From NCBI GenBank assembly GCA_041674385.1, contig JBAYVU010000010.1, positions 1 to 64,000 on the forward strand: 64,000 bases of DNA, given 5' to 3'. The notes below the pieces were generated by a model, which was not told where the DNA came from, searched no databases, and saw nothing but the letters and a program-made list of their open reading frames with translations. A program made the translations under genes and the position numbers. Of this stretch, positions 7,222 through 15,775 are shown piece by piece. Every line of letters begins with the position of its first letter. The stretch's first letter is position 1. The stretch comes from JACRAR01 sp041674385. GTDB taxonomy: Bacteria; Pseudomonadota; Gammaproteobacteria; Burkholderiales; Rhodocyclaceae.

Positions 7222-8358
7222 TCAGACGATATCCAGGTGCTGGATGCCGGAATTCATGTCGCGGTCCTTGGATTCCTTGCCGTGCAGCTTGATCTGCAAG
7301 CGCAGATCGTTGAGCGAGTCGGCGTTGCGCAGCGCATCCTCGTAACTGATGCGGCCTTCCTCGTAGAGATCGAACAGGCACATATCGAAGGTCTGCATGC
7401 CGAGTTCCTTCGATTTCTTCATGATCTCCTTGATGCCATGCACTTCTCCCTTGAAGATCAGGTCGGAAATCAGCGGCGAATTGAGCATGATCTCGATCGC
7501 GGCGGCGCGCCCCTTGCCTTCCTTGAGCGGGATCAGGCGCTGCGCGACCAATGCCCGCAGGTTGAGCGAGAGATCCATGAGCAACTGCTGCCGACGCTCT
7601 TCGGGGAAGAAGTTGATGATGCGGTCGAGCGCCTGGTTGGCGCTGTTGGCGTGCAATGTGCCCAAGGCCAGGTGGCCGGTTTCGGCAAACGCGATGGCAT
7701 GTTCCATCACTTCGCGGTCGCGGATCTCGCCGATCAGGATCACGTCGGGCGCCTGGCGCAGCGTGTTCTTCAGCGCGGCTTCCCACGAGAAGGTGTCGAC
7801 GCCGACTTCCCGCTGGGTGATCAGGCAGTTGATGTGAGGATGGACGTATTCGACCGGATCCTCGATGGTGATGATGTGTCCGTAGCTGTTCTCGTTGCGA
7901 TGGCCGATCATCGCCGCCAGCGAAGTCGACTTGCCCGAACCGGTGCCACCGACGAACAGCACCAGGCCGCGCTTGGTCATCGCGACGTCCTTGAGCACCG
8001 CCGGCAGCTTGAGATCGTCGAACTTCGGGATCGCCGTGGTGATGGTGCGCAACACCATGCCGGTGTGACCCTGCTGGATGAAGGCGTTGACGCGGAAGCG
8101 GCCGATGCCGGCGGGATTGATGGCGAAGTTGCATTCCTTGGACGCCTCGAACTCCGCGGCCTGCTTGTCGTTCATGATGGCGCGCGCCAGTTCCTGGGTG
8201 TGCTGCGGCGTCAGGGCCTGGGTGGTGGCCGGTGTCATCTTGCTGTCGATTTTCATCGCCGGGGGGAAACCGGCGGTGATGAACAGGTCGGAACCTTTCT
8301 TGCTGAGCATGAGCTTCAGCAACTCCTGCATGAACTTCAATCCTTCATCGCGTTCCAT
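7222..8358 (-). CDS. pilU: Type IV pilus accessory retraction ATPase
   Basis: A 378-residue hexameric secretion-type ATPase. It has Walker A GGTGSGKST, Asp box TIEDPVEYVH, Walker B DVILIGEIRD and the His box TGHLALGTLHANSA. It ends in the long PilU-type C-terminal tail, where PilT carries AIRNLIRE. PilU assists PilT in pulling in type IV pili at the inner-membrane base. It lies 35 nt downstream of pilT, the usual order, so both are probably transcribed from a promoter before 9437. Confidence 0.95.
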   Translation of the reverse strand: MERDEGLKFMQELLKLMLSKKGSDLFITAGFPPAMKIDSKMTPATTQALTPQHTQELARAIMNDKQAAEFEASKECNFAINPAGIGRFRVNAFIQQGHTGMVLRTITTAIPKFDDLKLPAVLKDVAMTKRGLVLFVGGTGSGKSTSLAAMIGHRNENSYGHIITIEDPVEYVHPHINCLITQREVGVDTFSWEAALKNTLRQAPDVILIGEIRDREVMEHAIAFAETGHLALGTLHANSANQALDRIINFFPEERRQQLLMDLSLNLRALVAQRLIPLKEGKGRAAAIEIMLNSPLISDLIFKGEVHGIKEIMKKSKELGMQTFDMCLFDLYEEGRISYEDALRNADSLNDLRLQIKLHGKESKDRDMNSGIQHLDIV

Positions 8359-8393
8359 GGTCTTCCTTCACAGCTTACGAGCTTACGAATCGG

Positions 8394-9437
8394 TCACGCA
8401 GCGAAACTATCTTTGTTGGCAGCCTTGGAGCGCGCCTCGCCGGAGGAAACGACATTGCGTTTCACCAAGTCGGTCAGATTCTGATCCAGGGTTTGCATGC
8501 CGAAACTCTGGCCGGTCTGGATCGCCGAATACATTTGCGCGATCTTGGCTTCGCGGATCAGGTTGCGGATGGCCGGCGTGCCGATCATGATTTCGTGGGC
8601 GGCGACCCGGCCGGAACCGTCCTTGGTCTTGAGCAGGGTCTGGGAGATCACCGCGCGCAGCGATTCCGACAGCATCGCCCGCACCATTTCCTTCTCGTCG
8701 CCGGGGAACACGTCGATGATGCGGTCGACGGTCTTGGCAGCCGACGAGGTGTGCAGCGTGCCGAACACCAGGTGGCCGGTCTCGGCCGCCGACATCGCCA
8801 GGCGGATGGTCTCCAGGTCGCGCATTTCGCCGACCAGGATCACGTCCGGGTCCTCGCGCAGAGCGGAGCGCAGCGCATTGGCGAACGACAGGGTGTGCGG
8901 GCCGACCTCGCGCTGGTTGATCAGGCACTTCTTCGATTCGTGCACGAACTCGATCGGGTCTTCGACAGTCAGGATGTGGCCGTAGTCGTTTTCGTTGACG
9001 TCATTGACCATCGCCGCCAGCGTAGTCGACTTGCCCGAACCCGTCGGGCCGGTCACCAGCACCAAGCCGCGCGGCGTCCTGGCGATTTCGGCAAAAATCT
9101 TCGGACAGTTGAGTTGCTCCAGCGACAGCACCGTGGAGGGAATGGTGCGCAGCACTGCCGCCGCGCCACGATGCTGGTTATAGGCGTTCACGCGAAAGCG
9201 CGCCAGGTCGGGAACCGCAAAGGAGAAGTCGATTTCGAGGTTCTCCTCGTAATGTTTGCGCTGACCGTCGTTCATGATGTCGTAGATCATCGCATGCACG
9301 TCCTTGTGCTCCATCGCCGGCAGGTTGATGCGGCGTATGTCGCCGTGCACCCGGATCATCGGCGGCAGGCCCGAGGACAGGTGCAGGTCGGAGGCTTTGT
9401 TCTTGACCACGAAGGCGAGCAGTTCGGTGATATCCAT
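8394..9437 (-). CDS. pilT: Type IV pilus retraction ATPase
   Basis: A 347-residue PilT. The start is the ATG at 9437 (MDITELLAFVVKNKASDLHLSSG), which matches the family's N-terminus; the upstream open frame is discarded. It has Walker A GPTGSGKST (130-138), Asp box VEDPIEFVH, Walker B DVILVGEMRD and the PilT-specific AIRNLIREAKIAQM motif in the C-terminal domain, which is needed for retraction. It drives pilus depolymerisation for twitching motility and DNA uptake. It is divergent from yggS with a 64-nt gap. This pilU-pilT/yggS-proC arrangement is conserved in many proteobacteria. Confidence 0.97.
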   Translation of the reverse strand: MDITELLAFVVKNKASDLHLSSGLPPMIRVHGDIRRINLPAMEHKDVHAMIYDIMNDGQRKHYEENLEIDFSFAVPDLARFRVNAYNQHRGAAAVLRTIPSTVLSLEQLNCPKIFAEIARTPRGLVLVTGPTGSGKSTTLAAMVNDVNENDYGHILTVEDPIEFVHESKKCLINQREVGPHTLSFANALRSALREDPDVILVGEMRDLETIRLAMSAAETGHLVFGTLHTSSAAKTVDRIIDVFPGDEKEMVRAMLSESLRAVISQTLLKTKDGSGRVAAHEIMIGTPAIRNLIREAKIAQMYSAIQTGQSFGMQTLDQNLTDLVKRNVVSSGEARSKAANKDSFAA

Positions 9438-9460
9438 GGCGGAGTTTTCCTGAAACCGGG

Positions 9461-9490
9461 TTGGGTTACGGTAGGCAAGCGCAGTATACT
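9461..9490 (+). promoter_or_regulatory. Candidate sigma-70 promoter for yggS-proC-yggT
   Basis: TTGGGT (9461-9466) and TATACT (9485-9490) are separated by 18 nt. The predicted start of transcription, near 9497, would give a leader of only about 5 nt before the yggS ATG. AAGG at 9494-9497 would then lie at the very 5' end, so either the leader is almost absent or the promoter used is a different one. Confidence 0.4.
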
Positions 9491-9501
9491 GACAAGGCAT
9501 T

Positions 9502-10200
9502 ATGACAACAATCTCCGCCAACTTGCAAGCAGTGAAAAACCGCATCCGGGCAGCCGCGCAGGCCGTCGGAAGGGATGCCGGCGCGGCGCGGCTGCTGGCG
9601 GTTTCCAAGGGCTGGCCGGCCGCCAGCGTGCGGCAAGCCTTTTCTGCCGGTCAGCGGGCTTTCGGCGAAAACTATGTGCAGGAAGCCGTGGCGAAAATCG
9701 TCGCATTGGACGATCTCGATCTCGAGTGGCATTTCATCGGCCCCTTGCAAAGCAACAAGACCCGCGAAGTTGCGGAACATTTCGCCTGGGTGCACAGCAT
9801 CGACCGGCTGAAAATTGCCGAGCGGCTTTCCACGCAACGGCCGGCCGAACTGCCGCCCTTGCAGGCCTGTCTTCAAGTGAATGTCAGCGGCGAAGCCAGC
9901 AAGAGCGGGGTCGCACCCGTCGAAGTGGCGGCGCTGGCGCGTGCCGTCAGGTCTTTGCCGCAATTGCGTCTGCGCGGACTGATGGCCATCCCCGAAGCAA
10001 GCGATAATGCCGGGCTGATGCGGCAGCGCTTCGCCCTGCTGCGCGAATTGCTGGCGCAGTTGAATGCCGAAGGCATGCGGCTGGATGTATTGTCGATGGG
10101 CATGTCGGACGATTTTGAAATTGCGATTGCCGAAGGGGCGACGATAGTTCGCATCGGCACGGCGATCTTTGGTGTGCGAATGAAGAAAGGAAGTTCATGA
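9502..10200 (+). CDS. yggS: Pyridoxal-phosphate homeostasis protein (YggS/PROSC)
   Basis: A 232-residue single-domain TIM-barrel PLP-binding protein. Lys36 in LLAVSKGWP is the Schiff-base lysine. HFIGPLQSNK and the C-terminal LSMGMSDDFEIAIAEGAT and RIGTAIFG segments bind the PLP phosphate. The family buffers free PLP and affects amino-acid and keto-acid pools; it has no known catalysis. AAGG lies 4 nt before the start. The stop overlaps the proC start (ATGA), so the two are translationally coupled. Confidence 0.95.
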   Translation: MTTISANLQAVKNRIRAAAQAVGRDAGAARLLAVSKGWPAASVRQAFSAGQRAFGENYVQEAVAKIVALDDLDLEWHFIGPLQSNKTREVAEHFAWVHSIDRLKIAERLSTQRPAELPPLQACLQVNVSGEASKSGVAPVEVAALARAVRSLPQLRLRGLMAIPEASDNAGLMRQRFALLRELLAQLNAEGMRLDVLSMGMSDDFEIAIAEGATIVRIGTAIFGVRMKKGSS

Positions 10201-11021
10201 AAATCACTTTTCTGGGTGGCGGCAACATGGCCAACGCCATGATCGGCGGCATGCGCAAGCAGGGTTTTTCCGTTGCCGCGATGCAGGTGGTCGAGCCGAT
10301 CGAAGAAACCCGCGAGAAATTGACGGAAAAGTTCGGCGTACGCTGTTGCGCGGCAGTGGATGCGGCCGCGCTCAACTGCGAGGTGCTGATCCTGGCCGTC
10401 AAGCCGCAGCAGATCAGGACTGCGTTGGAGCCGCTGACAGGCCAATTCAGGGGCCATCTGAAAAACCAGCTGGTCATCAGCATTGCCGCGGGCCTGCGCC
10501 TGGCCGACATTTCCCGCTGGCTGGGCGACTATCGATACCTGGTGCGCTGCATGCCCAACACCCCGGCCCTGATCGGCGCCGGACTCACCGGACTGTTTGC
10601 CGGGCCTGCGGTGAGTCGCGAGGGGCGCGATATTGCCGAGAAAATCATGCGTGCCGTCGGCAACATCCTGTGGATCGACAGCGAAGCGCAGATGGACGCG
10701 GTCACGGCGGTTTCCGGCAGCGGCCCGGCATATGTCTTCTACTTCATCGAAGCCCTGGAACAGGCTGCGCAGGCGCTCGGTTTCGATGTGGCAACGTCGC
10801 GCTTCCTGGCGACCGAGACTTTCGTCGGTGCGGCGAAGCTGGCCGAGCAAAGCCACGTTCCGGTCACGGTATTGCGCGAACGTGTCAGTTCGAAGGGGGG
10901 CACCACCGAAGCGGCGCTGGCTTCTTTCGATGCCAGCGGCATCAATGCGGCGATCCTCAAGGGGGTGCAGGCTGCCGCCGCACGCGGTTGCGAACTCGGC
11001 GACATGATCGGCAAAGGTTGA
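10197..11021 (+). CDS. proC: Pyrroline-5-carboxylate reductase
   Basis: A 274-residue enzyme that reduces pyrroline-5-carboxylate to proline with NAD(P)H, the last step of proline synthesis. The N-terminal Rossmann motif is FLGGGNMANAMIGG (4-17). The conserved MPNTPALIGAG, AVSGSGPAYVFYFIEAL and RVSSKGGTTEAAL segments follow. It overlaps yggS by 4 nt and precedes yggT by 5 nt, forming the common yggS-proC-yggT-DUF167 operon. Confidence 0.97.
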   Translation: MKITFLGGGNMANAMIGGMRKQGFSVAAMQVVEPIEETREKLTEKFGVRCCAAVDAAALNCEVLILAVKPQQIRTALEPLTGQFRGHLKNQLVISIAAGLRLADISRWLGDYRYLVRCMPNTPALIGAGLTGLFAGPAVSREGRDIAEKIMRAVGNILWIDSEAQMDAVTAVSGSGPAYVFYFIEALEQAAQALGFDVATSRFLATETFVGAAKLAEQSHVPVTVLRERVSSKGGTTEAALASFDASGINAAILKGVQAAAARGCELGDMIGKG

Positions 11022-11026
11022 CAAGC

Positions 11027-11611
11027 ATGCTGGCCCAACTGATGTATCAAATCCTCGACTGGCTGTTCGGTTTCTTGACCATGGCCTTGCTCGCGCGGTT
11101 TCTCATGCAGTGGACGCGCGCGCCGTTCCGGAATCCGCTGGGTCAGTTTGTCGTCGCGCTCACCGATTGGGCGGTCAGGCCGGTACGCCGCCTGATACCG
11201 TCGGCATTCGGCTGGGATCTGCCGAGCCTGCTGCTGGCTTGGCTGGTGCAACTGGTCTTCCATGGACTGGTGTTCACCTTGGGCGGGACGGCGCATATGG
11301 ATTCGGGATCCATGCCGGCGGCACTGGCCTGGCTGGCGCTGTTGGCCGTGGTCGAAGTCGCGCGTATGGCGCTGTATCTGCTGACGGGAGTGGTCATCAT
11401 CGCCGCGCTGCTTTCCTGGATCAATCCCTATGCGCCGATAGCCCCCATCTTCAACGCAATCACACGGCCATTTTTGTCCCCCATTCAGCGCGTGATCCCG
11501 TCCATCGGCGGCGTCGATCTGTCGCCGATGGTGCTGCTGCTGGTTTTGCAACTCCTGTTGGGCGTGCTGGCGACGGTGCAGCGCGGCTTGTTCCCCCTGA
11601 TTATCGGATGA
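11027..11611 (+). CDS. yggT: YggT family membrane protein
   Basis: A 194-residue protein with two YggT repeats. Each has a hydrophobic helix pair followed by a conserved loop: RAPFRNPLGQFVVALTDWAVRPVRR-type in the first and NPYAPIAPIFNAITRPFLSPIQRVIP-type in the second. The family is linked to cell division or envelope tasks in plastids and bacteria, but its molecular role is open. The ATG at 11027 is 5 nt after the proC stop. Its stop overlaps the next start as ATGA. Confidence 0.92.
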   Translation: MLAQLMYQILDWLFGFLTMALLARFLMQWTRAPFRNPLGQFVVALTDWAVRPVRRLIPSAFGWDLPSLLLAWLVQLVFHGLVFTLGGTAHMDSGSMPAALAWLALLAVVEVARMALYLLTGVVIIAALLSWINPYAPIAPIFNAITRPFLSPIQRVIPSIGGVDLSPMVLLLVLQLLLGVLATVQRGLFPLIIG

Positions 11612-11904
11612 CCTGGCTGCGCAGCGATGGCGACAGCGTGGTGCTGAGCCTGCACATCCAGCCCGGTGCGAAGAAAACCCAAGTCGCCGGGTTGCACGGC
11701 GCCGCGCTGAAGATCCGCCTTTCCGCACCGCCCGTGGATGGCAAGGCCAACGATGCGCTGATCGGTTTTCTGGCGGAAAGCCTGGGGGTGGCGAGGGGCT
11801 GCGTCGAACTCGTATCCGGCGCAAGTTCGCGCGCCAAGCGGGTGCGCGTCACGGGTGTCGCGGCGGCAACCGTCGCGCTGCGCCTGTTGCCGAATCCTGA
11901 ATGA
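11608..11904 (+). CDS. yggU: DUF167 (YggU) family protein
   Basis: A 98-residue protein started at the ATG at 11608, which overlaps the yggT stop by 4 nt. The DUF167 core is visible: LHIQPGAKKTQVAG, LKIRLSAPPVDGKANDALIGFLAE, and VELVSGASSRAKRVRV. The structure of the family is known, but its function is not. It is the last gene of the yggS operon and converges on the exonuclease gene, with a 16-nt gap. Confidence 0.9.
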   Translation: MTWLRSDGDSVVLSLHIQPGAKKTQVAGLHGAALKIRLSAPPVDGKANDALIGFLAESLGVARGCVELVSGASSRAKRVRVTGVAAATVALRLLPNPE

Positions 11905-11920
11905 CTGCGGAAATCCGGAG

Positions 11921-12553
11921 TCAGTTGCTGCAAGCGCGCCGATAAGCCTCGACACAGCCGCGCAGCCCGTGACACGGCGCGCTCTGGATTTTCTTCAGCA
12001 GCGCCAGGGGAACGTTCTCCAGACTGAACGAGCGGCTAAGTTCCTCCTGCATCTTGAGCCATAAGCCGGCGGTCATCTCGGCATCGGCCAGGGCGCGGTG
12101 GTACTTGCCGGTTTCGGCGATGCGCGCATGACGCACCAGCGTCGCCAGCTTGTGATTGGGTGCCTGCGGGTAGATGCGGCGCGCAATCCGCATCGAGCAG
12201 AGCATGTCCCCGCGGTGCTGATGGCCGATGCGCTGCAGCTCGGCTTGCAGGAATTTTCTGTCGAAGGCGGCGTTGTGGGCGACCAGCGGCGCCTCGCCGA
12301 TGAACTCCGCCAATTCGTGCATCACATTGGCGGCGCTTGGCGCCTGACGAACCATGCAGTTGGTGATGCCGGTCAGTTCTTCGATGAATGGGGGAATGTG
12401 CACGCCGGCATTCATGAGACTCTGGAAACGCCCGGTGATGACCCCCTCGGAAACCAGCACTGCCGCGACTTCCGTCGCACGTGCCCCGTGTTCGGGAGAG
12501 ATGCCGGTGGTTTCAAAGTCGATGACGATGACGGCTGTCGATTGGGAAACCAT
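11921..12553 (-). CDS. DnaQ-like 3'-5' exonuclease
   Basis: A 210-residue DEDDh exonuclease. Exo I is IDFETTG (Asp11, Glu13 region), Exo II is VAHNAAFDRKFL, and Exo III is HRALADAEM with the catalytic His and Asp. This is the fold of the DNA polymerase III epsilon subunit and RNase T. No clamp-binding motif is obvious, so the substrate is not determined. It follows the dihydroorotase-like gene by 39 nt on the same strand and may be its operon partner. Confidence 0.88.
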   Translation of the reverse strand: MVSQSTAVIVIDFETTGISPEHGARATEVAAVLVSEGVITGRFQSLMNAGVHIPPFIEELTGITNCMVRQAPSAANVMHELAEFIGEAPLVAHNAAFDRKFLQAELQRIGHQHRGDMLCSMRIARRIYPQAPNHKLATLVRHARIAETGKYHRALADAEMTAGLWLKMQEELSRSFSLENVPLALLKKIQSAPCHGLRGCVEAYRRACSN

Positions 12554-12592
12554 GCTCTACCCGTTCCTCTGCTCGGCCAACCGGGTAGAGGC

Positions 12593-13876
12593 TCAGGCAA
12601 ACGCCGTCGAGTAAGCCAGATGCCCGTCGATCAGGGTATAGCGGACCCGGCCTTGCAGCTCCAGACCGATGAAGGGGGTGTTCTTGCCTTGGCTCTTGAG
12701 CGATTCACGGCTGACCTGGAAGGACGCCTGCGGATCGAAAATGCAGATGTCGGCCGGGGCGCCCTCCGCCAGGGAACCGGCTTCGACGCCGAGGATGCGC
12801 GCTGGATCGCTGGTGACGCGGGCCAGCGCGCGGATCAGCGGCAGCTGCATTTCGTCGGCCCACTTCAGCGTCAGCGGCAGCAGCAGTTCGAGGCCGGTGG
12901 CGCCGGGCTCGGCTTCATTGAAAGGCATCTGCTTGGCATCATCGTCGACCGGGGTGTGGTCGGAGCAGACCGCGTTGATGGTGCCGTCAGCCAGGCCGCG
13001 ACGCAGGGCGTCGCGGTCCGATTGCGAGCGCAGCGGCGGGTCGAGGCGTGCCTGCGGGTCGAAGTAGCCGATGTCGTGTTCGCACAGATGCAGATGATGG
13101 ATCGCGACATCGCAGGTGGCGGCGATCCCGGAGCGCCGCGCCGCGGCGATCATCTCCAGCCCGGCGGTGCTGGAGATCCGCGTCAGATGCACCCGCGCGC
13201 CGGTCTCGCGCGCCAGTTGCAGGATGGTGGTCAGCGCGATGGTTTCGGCGACCGCGGGAATACCGGTCAGGCCGAGCCGGGTGGCGACTTCGCCGTCGTG
13301 CGCAACGCCGTACTTGGCCAGGAAGGGATCCTGTGCCTGCAGCCAGACCGGGAAACCGAAAGTCGCGGCATAGTGCATCGCGGACAGCAGCACTTGCGTG
13401 TCGACGATGGCCGTATTGGCCTGGCCGAAGGCAACGCAGCCGGCTTCGGCGAGCTGTGCCATTTCGGTCAGGCATTCGCCTTCAAGCTTGAGCGTCAGGG
13501 CGCCGACCGGATAGACATGGGCGAACTCGGGCAAGCGTGCGCGGTGCTTGAGCATTTCCACCAGACCGGGCTCGTCGAGCGGTGGGTCGGTGTCCGGTGG
13601 GCAGGCCAGGCTGGTGACGCCGCCGGCCGCCGCCGCGGCCATTTCCGATTCGAGCGTGGCGCGGTATTCGTAACCCGGCTCGCGCAGCCGCGCCGACAAG
13701 TCGACCAGTCCCGGGCAGACGATGCAGCCGCTGGCATCGACGGTACCGCTGGCCTCGAAGCCCGCCGGTGGCCGCTCGATGCCGGCGATGCGCCCTTCGG
13801 CGATGAAGACATCGGCCAGCCGGTCGATGCCTTGGGCCGGATCGATCAGGCGGCCGTTGTGAATGTGTATGTTCAT
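12593..13876 (-). CDS. pyrC': Dihydroorotase-like protein, probably non-catalytic (PyrC')
   Basis: A 427-residue amidohydrolase-fold protein. The metal centre is degraded: the HxH of active dihydroorotases (DxHxHLREPG) is Ser61 and Arg63 (DLSARLREPG). The carbamylated Lys region reads AFGQANTAIVD, the next His is replaced in VWLQAQDP (Gln180), and the following ligand is Arg233 in HLTRIS. Only the catalytic Asp (CSDHTP, Asp306) remains. In Pseudomonas such PyrC' proteins are structural subunits that hold aspartate transcarbamoylase together. It lies 7 nt after pyrB, so the same role is likely here, with an active dihydroorotase elsewhere. Confidence 0.88.
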   Translation of the reverse strand: MNIHIHNGRLIDPAQGIDRLADVFIAEGRIAGIERPPAGFEASGTVDASGCIVCPGLVDLSARLREPGYEYRATLESEMAAAAAGGVTSLACPPDTDPPLDEPGLVEMLKHRARLPEFAHVYPVGALTLKLEGECLTEMAQLAEAGCVAFGQANTAIVDTQVLLSAMHYAATFGFPVWLQAQDPFLAKYGVAHDGEVATRLGLTGIPAVAETIALTTILQLARETGARVHLTRISSTAGLEMIAAARRSGIAATCDVAIHHLHLCEHDIGYFDPQARLDPPLRSQSDRDALRRGLADGTINAVCSDHTPVDDDAKQMPFNEAEPGATGLELLLPLTLKWADEMQLPLIRALARVTSDPARILGVEAGSLAEGAPADICIFDPQASFQVSRESLKSQGKNTPFIGLELQGRVRYTLIDGHLAYSTAFA

Positions 13877-13883
13877 GAAACCG

Positions 13884-14843
13884 TTAACCTCCTGCCAGCA
13901 TGCTCATCACCGCCATGCGCACGGCGATGCCGAAAGTCACCTGCGGCAGGATCACCGAGTGGCTGCCGTCGGCCACCGCCGAATCGATTTCGACGCCGCG
14001 GTTCATCGGTCCCGGATGCATGACGATTGCATCCGGCTTGGCTTTTGCCAGGCGCTCGGGGGTCAGCCCGAAGGACTTGAAGAACTCCTGCGGGCTGGGC
14101 AAGAGCGCGCCGCTCATGCGTTCGTTCTGGATGCGCAGCATCATCACCACATCGACGCCGCGCAGGCCTTCCTGGATGTCGTGACAGACGCGCACGCCGA
14201 GCCGTTCGACGCCTGTCGGCAGGAGGGTCTTGGGGGCGATGACGCGCACTTCCGGCACGCCCAGGGTGGTCAGGGCGTGAATCTGCGAACGTGCCACGCG
14301 GGAGTGCAGGATGTCGCCGACGATGGCCACCGTCAGCTGGGTGAAGTCCCGCTTGTAATGGCGGATGGTGTACATGTCGAGCAGACCCTGGGTCGGATGC
14401 GCGTGACGGCCGTCGCCGGCATTCACCACGTGGATATGTTCGCGCCCGGTGGCGGCGAGATGCCCGGCGATCAGGTAGGGTGCGCCGCTCGATGCGTGGC
14501 GCACCACGAACATGTCGGCATGCATCGCCACCAGATTGTCGACCGTGTCGAGCAGGGTTTCTCCCTTGGCGGAGGAAGAGGTGTTGATGTTGAGATTGAT
14601 GACATCGGCGGATAGCCGCTTGGCGGCGATCTCGAAAGTGGTGCGGGTACGCGTCGAGTTTTCGAAGAACAGGTTGAAAACGCTCTTGCCGCGCAGCAGC
14701 GGCAGTTTTTTCACCTCGCGCTCGGCGACCTCGGCGAAAGGCGCGGCGTTATCGAGTATGGTGGTGAGAATCTCTCGCGGCAGGCCCTCGGTGGTGAGCA
14801 GGTGTTGCAGTTTTCCTTGTTTGTCGAGCTGTGGATTACGCAT
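13884..14843 (-). CDS. pyrB: Aspartate carbamoyltransferase catalytic subunit
   Basis: A 319-residue enzyme that condenses carbamoyl phosphate with aspartate, the committed step of pyrimidine synthesis. It shows the carbamoyl-phosphate loop FFENSTRTRTTFE, HPTQGLLDM and the aspartate-binding HPGPMNRGVEID. I start it at the ATG at 14843, which overlaps the end of pyrR by 8 nt; the longer frame to 14891 runs into pyrR. Gene order yqgE-ruvX-pyrR-pyrB-pyrC' is the Pseudomonas/betaproteobacterial arrangement. Confidence 0.96.
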   Translation of the reverse strand: MRNPQLDKQGKLQHLLTTEGLPREILTTILDNAAPFAEVAEREVKKLPLLRGKSVFNLFFENSTRTRTTFEIAAKRLSADVINLNINTSSSAKGETLLDTVDNLVAMHADMFVVRHASSGAPYLIAGHLAATGREHIHVVNAGDGRHAHPTQGLLDMYTIRHYKRDFTQLTVAIVGDILHSRVARSQIHALTTLGVPEVRVIAPKTLLPTGVERLGVRVCHDIQEGLRGVDVVMMLRIQNERMSGALLPSPQEFFKSFGLTPERLAKAKPDAIVMHPGPMNRGVEIDSAVADGSHSVILPQVTFGIAVRMAVMSMLAGG

Positions 14844-15369
14844 CACGCCGTTCCTTGAGGCTGAGGCTGAGGATGGGTTGGGTATCGGCACGCGTCAGCA
14901 CCAGTTCCTGCGTCGCGGGCAAGGGCTCGGCCAGGGTGCAGGCGCAGTAGCGTGCGCAAATCGGCAGCTCGCGCCCGCCGCGGTCGACCAGCACTGCCAG
15001 GTCGATGCGGCCGGGCCGGCCATAGTCGTACAACTCGTTCATCGCCGCGCGGCTGGTGCGGCCGGTGTAGAGCACATCGTCGACCAGGACAATTTGCGCG
15101 CCATCGACGGGAAACGGGATCGATGAAGCCTTGGCGCCGCGGTGCAGGCCCTTGCTGGAGTAATCGTCGCGATGGAACGAGACGTCGATGCTGCCCAGCG
15201 GAATCGCCAGGCCGAGTGCGGCATGCAAGTGTTCCGCCAGCCAGACGCCGCCGGTATGTATCCCGACCAGCGCCATGTCCGGCCCGGCATGCGGGCGCAT
15301 CGCCTCGACCAGTTTGGCGAGCAGCGTTTCGACCTTAGGCAGCTTGGCTAATGCTTGCGTGTTGGACAT
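14836..15369 (-). CDS. pyrR: PyrR bifunctional regulator / uracil phosphoribosyltransferase
   Basis: A 177-residue type I phosphoribosyltransferase with the PRPP motif VLVDDVLYTGRTSRAAM and the flexible-loop RDDYSSKG segment. Its PyrR assignment rests on the position directly before pyrB. In Gram-positives PyrR binds pyr mRNA and attenuates it. In proteobacteria its regulatory role is less clear, and I see no attenuator ahead of it. It overlaps ruvX by 35 nt upstream and pyrB by 8 nt downstream. Confidence 0.92.
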   Translation of the reverse strand: MSNTQALAKLPKVETLLAKLVEAMRPHAGPDMALVGIHTGGVWLAEHLHAALGLAIPLGSIDVSFHRDDYSSKGLHRGAKASSIPFPVDGAQIVLVDDVLYTGRTSRAAMNELYDYGRPGRIDLAVLVDRGGRELPICARYCACTLAEPLPATQELVLTRADTQPILSLSLKERRDA

Positions 15370-15775
15370 CGAAATAATCCTGCAAGATGATTTCTGCGGC
15401 GACGGCGTCGACGCGTTGCTTGCGCGCTTCCCAGCGCAGTCCTGCTTCGGCCAGTCGTGTCTCGGCTTCAGCCGAGCTCAGCCGTTCATCGACCAGGGTC
15501 ACCGGCAGGCCGAAACGGCTTTCGAGCCGTTGGGCGAAACGCCGGCATGCGGCCGACATCTCGTGTTCGCTGCCGTCCAGCGCGCGCGGCAGACCGACCA
15601 CCAGCAGCAGAGGCTGCCACTCGGCGATCAGTTTGCCGATCGCGGCAAAGCGCGCCGCGTTGCTTTCGGCGTGGATGGTGGCAAGCGCCCGGGCTTGCCT
15701 CAACAGGGTCTCCCCGATCGCGACGCCGATGCGCTTGGTACCGAAATCGAAAGCCAGCAGTGTACCGTCAGGCAT
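15335..15775 (-). CDS. ruvX: Putative pre-16S rRNA nuclease / Holliday junction resolvase (YqgF)
   Basis: A 146-residue RNase H-fold protein. LLAFDFGTKRIGVAIGE holds the first catalytic Asp, LLLVVGLPRALDGSE is the family signature, VDERLSSAEAE holds the second acidic pair, and VDAVAAEIILQDYFD ends the protein. YqgF processes the 5' end of 16S rRNA in E. coli. It overlaps yqgE by 8 nt and pyrR by 35 nt. Confidence 0.94.
   Translation of the reverse strand: MPDGTLLAFDFGTKRIGVAIGETLLRQARALATIHAESNAARFAAIGKLIAEWQPLLLVVGLPRALDGSEHEMSAACRRFAQRLESRFGLPVTLVDERLSSAEAETRLAEAGLRWEARKQRVDAVAAEIILQDYFDVQHASISQAA

Noticed and set aside
6556..10007. Long + strand frames (642 and 504 codons) opposite yihY, pilU and pilT
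   Set aside because: They are antisense to well-identified genes and show the Arg/Gln/His bias of mirror frames.
12098..14023. A 641-codon + strand frame opposite the exonuclease and pyrC'
   Set aside because: Antisense to genes with full family motifs; no start signal.
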